Assembly (NCBI GenBank): GCA_003485185.1
Contig: DNAS01000117.1
Location: 3,230-10,444 of the forward strand
DNA from: Phycisphaerales bacterium
Lineage (GTDB): Bacteria; Planctomycetota; Phycisphaerae; SM23-33
DNA: 7,215 bases
Direction of reading: 5' to 3'
Part shown: positions 5,207-7,215 of the stretch, piece after piece
Layout of the letters: every line of letters starts with the position of its first letter
How positions within the stretch are numbered: position 1 is the stretch's first letter
Position numbers and translations under genes: made by a program
Notes under the pieces: generated by a model
Told to the model about the DNA's origin: nothing
The model's database searches: none
What the model saw: the letters and a program-made list of their open reading frames with translations, nothing else

Positions 5207-7215
5207 ATGATTACCGTTCACATGGTCGGAAACGCGCACCTGGACCCGGTCTGGCTGTGGGAGTATCCCGAGGGGGTGGACACGGTCCTGGCGACCGCCC
5301 GCAGCGCCTGCGACCGCCTGGACGAGTACCCCCAGTTCGTGTTCACCTGCGCGGGGAGCTGGTTTTATCGGCAGGTCGAGCAGGTGGACGGTCCGCTGTT
5401 CGAGCGCATCCGGAAGTTCGTGGCGGCGGGGCGGTGGCAGCCGGTGGGGGGCATGGTCATCCAGCCGGACTGCAACCTGCCGATGGGCGAGTCGTTCGCC
5501 ATGCAATTCCGCCACGGGCAGGACTACTACCGCGAGAAGTTCGCCCGGGCGGCGACCGTCGGGTACAACGTGGACTCGTTCGGTCACGGGGCGCACCTGC
5601 CGCGGTTCCTGCGCGAGGCGGGGCTGGACTCGTACGTGCTCCTGCGCCCGATGCCGGAGGAGATGCCGCTTCCGTTGCGCCTGTTCCGCTGGACCGCGCC
5701 GGACGGGCACGAGGTGACGGCATTCCGGCTGGCCGGAAGCTACTGCACGCGCCAGGCGGAAATCCGCGAGCGCATCGAGGCGAGCCTGCGCGACCTGCCG
5801 GAGGGCGTGGAGCACACGATGTGCTTCTACGGCGTGGGCGACCACGGCGGCGGGCCGACGCGGGCGCAGATCGAGTGGATCCTGGCGAACGCGGACTCCG
5901 TGCCGGGCGCCCGGGCGGTGCTGAGCCATCCGCGGGCGTTCTTCGACGCCGTCGCGCCGAACCATGACCGCCTGCCCGTCGTGCGCGGCGAATTGCAGAT
6001 CCATGCCATCGGTTGCTACGCGGTGGAGCGACGGATCAAAGTGGCGATGCGCCGCGCGGAGCACCGGCTGATCCAGGCCGGACGCGTCATCGAGCAGTTT
6101 CCGCGCGAGGCGCCGCCGGACGCCGGCGCGCGCCTGCGCGACGCGTGGGACGCGGTCCTGTTCAACCAGTTCCACGACATATTCTGCGGCACGAGCTTGG
6201 ACGAGGCGGGCCGGCGGGCGACGGGGCAGTTGGTCGCGGCCGAGGCCGCCGCCACCGACGTCATGACCTGCGCCACGCGCCGGGCGACGCGCGACCTGGC
6301 CCAGCCGGGCGCGGAAAAAATTGTCCTGCTCAATCCGTCCGACGCGCCGTTCGACGGGCACGTCGTCCACGCGATGATGCAGCGCGAGCCGTCGAAGCTG
6401 AGGCTCGTGGACGAGTCGGGCCAGACCATGCCGTTCCAGCCCGTCGCGCACGAGACATTGGTGGAGGAACTTCACGCGGGCGTCTTCGGCGCGACGATTC
6501 CACCGGGCGGGCGGCGCGTGCTGCGCCTCGAGACGCGGGACGAGCCGAAGGCGGACGCCGCGCCGGCCGAGGCGTGCGCCGACGCGCCGGCCGACGAACT
6601 GGACAACGGACGCGTGCGCGTGCAGGCCGGAGCGCGAACTGTGCGGGTGGCGGGCTGGACGCTCTCGTTCGATGTCCGCCGCGACAGCACCGACACGTGG
6701 TCGCACGACGTGGACCGCTACGCCGAACCGCTGCGCGGGCGGTTCGCCTGGCGGCAGGGCTGGCGGCGGCAGGAAGGCGGCCCGGTGCGCTGGGCGCTGG
6801 CCGGCGCGGCGACGTTCGGGCAGTCGCGCGTCCTGTGCCGCCTGATGCAATTCGCCGGAAAACCGATGCTGCGCGTGCGCCTGGAGATCGTCTGGGCCCA
6901 GGCGCGGGAGCTGTTGCAACTTCGCCTGGCGGCGCCGGGCAAGCTCCGCGAGCGGGTGGACCTGGTCAGCGGCGGCCCGCTGACGCGCCAGGCTGACGGC
7001 GTGGAGCGCCCGCTCAACGGCGGGCTGCTCGTGGCGACCGCGCGGCGCCGGCTGGGCGTCGTCGCGCCGGAGGTGTTCTCCGTCAGCGCCGACTCGCGCG
7101 GCGTCAGCCTGACGCTGATCCGCAGCCCGCACTTCGTGCACCATCGCCCGGCCGTGGCCCGGCCCGACCGGTCCGTGACCGACCAGGGCCCGCACACCAT
7201 CGAACTGGACCTGTA
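5207..7215 (+). CDS. Glycoside hydrolase family 38 (alpha-mannosidase-like), partial at 3' end
   Basis: An open frame of 669 complete codons runs from ATG 5207 to the window edge with no stop. GH38 enzymes are zinc-dependent and release alpha-linked mannose with retention of configuration. The catalytic domain (about 1-265) opens with GNAHLDPVWLW, giving probable zinc ligands H11 and D13. YNVDSFGHG supplies the likely nucleophile D123, and GVGDHGGGPT (D212) is a further conserved block that may hold the acid/base. The middle helical domain carries FNQFHDIFCGTS with the probable zinc ligand H323. A beta-rich C-terminal part follows, interrupted by an alanine/aspartate-rich linker (about 445-466). 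There is no signal peptide, so it is probably cytoplasmic and acts on imported oligosaccharides. GGAAGGA precedes the ATG by 10 nt. Family members are usually over 800 residues, so the gene most likely continues. Exact substrate is not determinable. Confidence 0.93.
   Translation, partial: MITVHMVGNAHLDPVWLWEYPEGVDTVLATARSACDRLDEYPQFVFTCAGSWFYRQVEQVDGPLFERIRKFVAAGRWQPVGGMVIQPDCNLPMGESFAMQFRHGQDYYREKFARAATVGYNVDSFGHGAHLPRFLREAGLDSYVLLRPMPEEMPLPLRLFRWTAPDGHEVTAFRLAGSYCTRQAEIRERIEASLRDLPEGVEHTMCFYGVGDHGGGPTRAQIEWILANADSVPGARAVLSHPRAFFDAVAPNHDRLPVVRGELQIHAIGCYAVERRIKVAMRRAEHRLIQAGRVIEQFPREAPPDAGARLRDAWDAVLFNQFHDIFCGTSLDEAGRRATGQLVAAEAAATDVMTCATRRATRDLAQPGAEKIVLLNPSDAPFDGHVVHAMMQREPSKLRLVDESGQTMPFQPVAHETLVEELHAGVFGATIPPGGRRVLRLETRDEPKADAAPAEACADAPADELDNGRVRVQAGARTVRVAGWTLSFDVRRDSTDTWSHDVDRYAEPLRGRFAWRQGWRRQEGGPVRWALAGAATFGQSRVLCRLMQFAGKPMLRVRLEIVWAQARELLQLRLAAPGKLRERVDLVSGGPLTRQADGVERPLNGGLLVATARRRLGVVAPEVFSVSADSRGVSLTLIRSPHFVHHRPAVARPDRSVTDQGPHTIELDL

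Noticed and set aside
5096..7195. Minus-strand open frame of 699 codons opposite the mannosidase
   Set aside because: The plus frame has the GH38 motifs HLDPVWLW, VDSFGHG and NQFHD. The antisense frame is a by-product of GC-biased codons.

Overview
The window looks like a chromosomal piece of a GC-rich, Gram-negative bacterium. The Gram-negative call rests on a predicted outer-membrane beta-barrel gene with a signal peptide and a C-terminal aromatic residue. The mix of genes (a NifA-type sigma-54 activator, a PII/ammonium-transporter pair, a porin-like barrel and a GH38 mannosidase) would fit the Planctomycetota/Lentisphaerota/Verrucomicrobiota group. That placement is inference; no taxonomic marker gene is present.

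Layout: (1) 1-84 holds two small palindromes behind the end of the first gene. (2) 85-1656, minus strand, encodes a GAF / AAA+ / helix-turn-helix sigma-54 activator of NifA type. (3) 1657-1888 is a strikingly AT-rich divergent control region. It has a possible sigma-70 promoter for the activator, two matching ACA-N4-TGT dyads exactly 30 bp apart, a 12-bp palindrome, a well-spaced -24/-12 sigma-54 promoter pointing rightward, and a hairpin at the predicted 5' end of the transcript. (4) 1889-3331 is an Amt-family ammonium transporter, followed 24 bp later by (5) a PII signalling protein at 3356-3697. (6) 3698-3965 is non-coding. It begins with a perfect 32-bp palindrome that overlaps the PII stop codon, continues with a fold-back element bounded by octamer repeats in inverted orientation, and ends with two mutually exclusive hairpins before the next gene. 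(7) 3966-4955 encodes a putative TorF-like outer-membrane barrel and is closed by a clear intrinsic terminator at 5008-5048. (8) 5207-7215 is a GH38 alpha-mannosidase-like gene that runs off the right edge.

Functional picture (inference): genes 2-5 form a nitrogen-scavenging module. The activator, perhaps sensing 2-oxoglutarate or another small ligand through its GAF domain, would bind the dyads and switch on the amt-PII operon from the sigma-54 promoter. PII would then gate the transporter. The PII protein lacks the T-loop tyrosine that is uridylylated in enterobacteria, so it probably signals by ligand binding alone. The outer-membrane barrel may supply the outer-membrane step or may simply be a neighbour. 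The mannosidase lies beyond a terminator and appears to belong to a different, carbohydrate-related unit.
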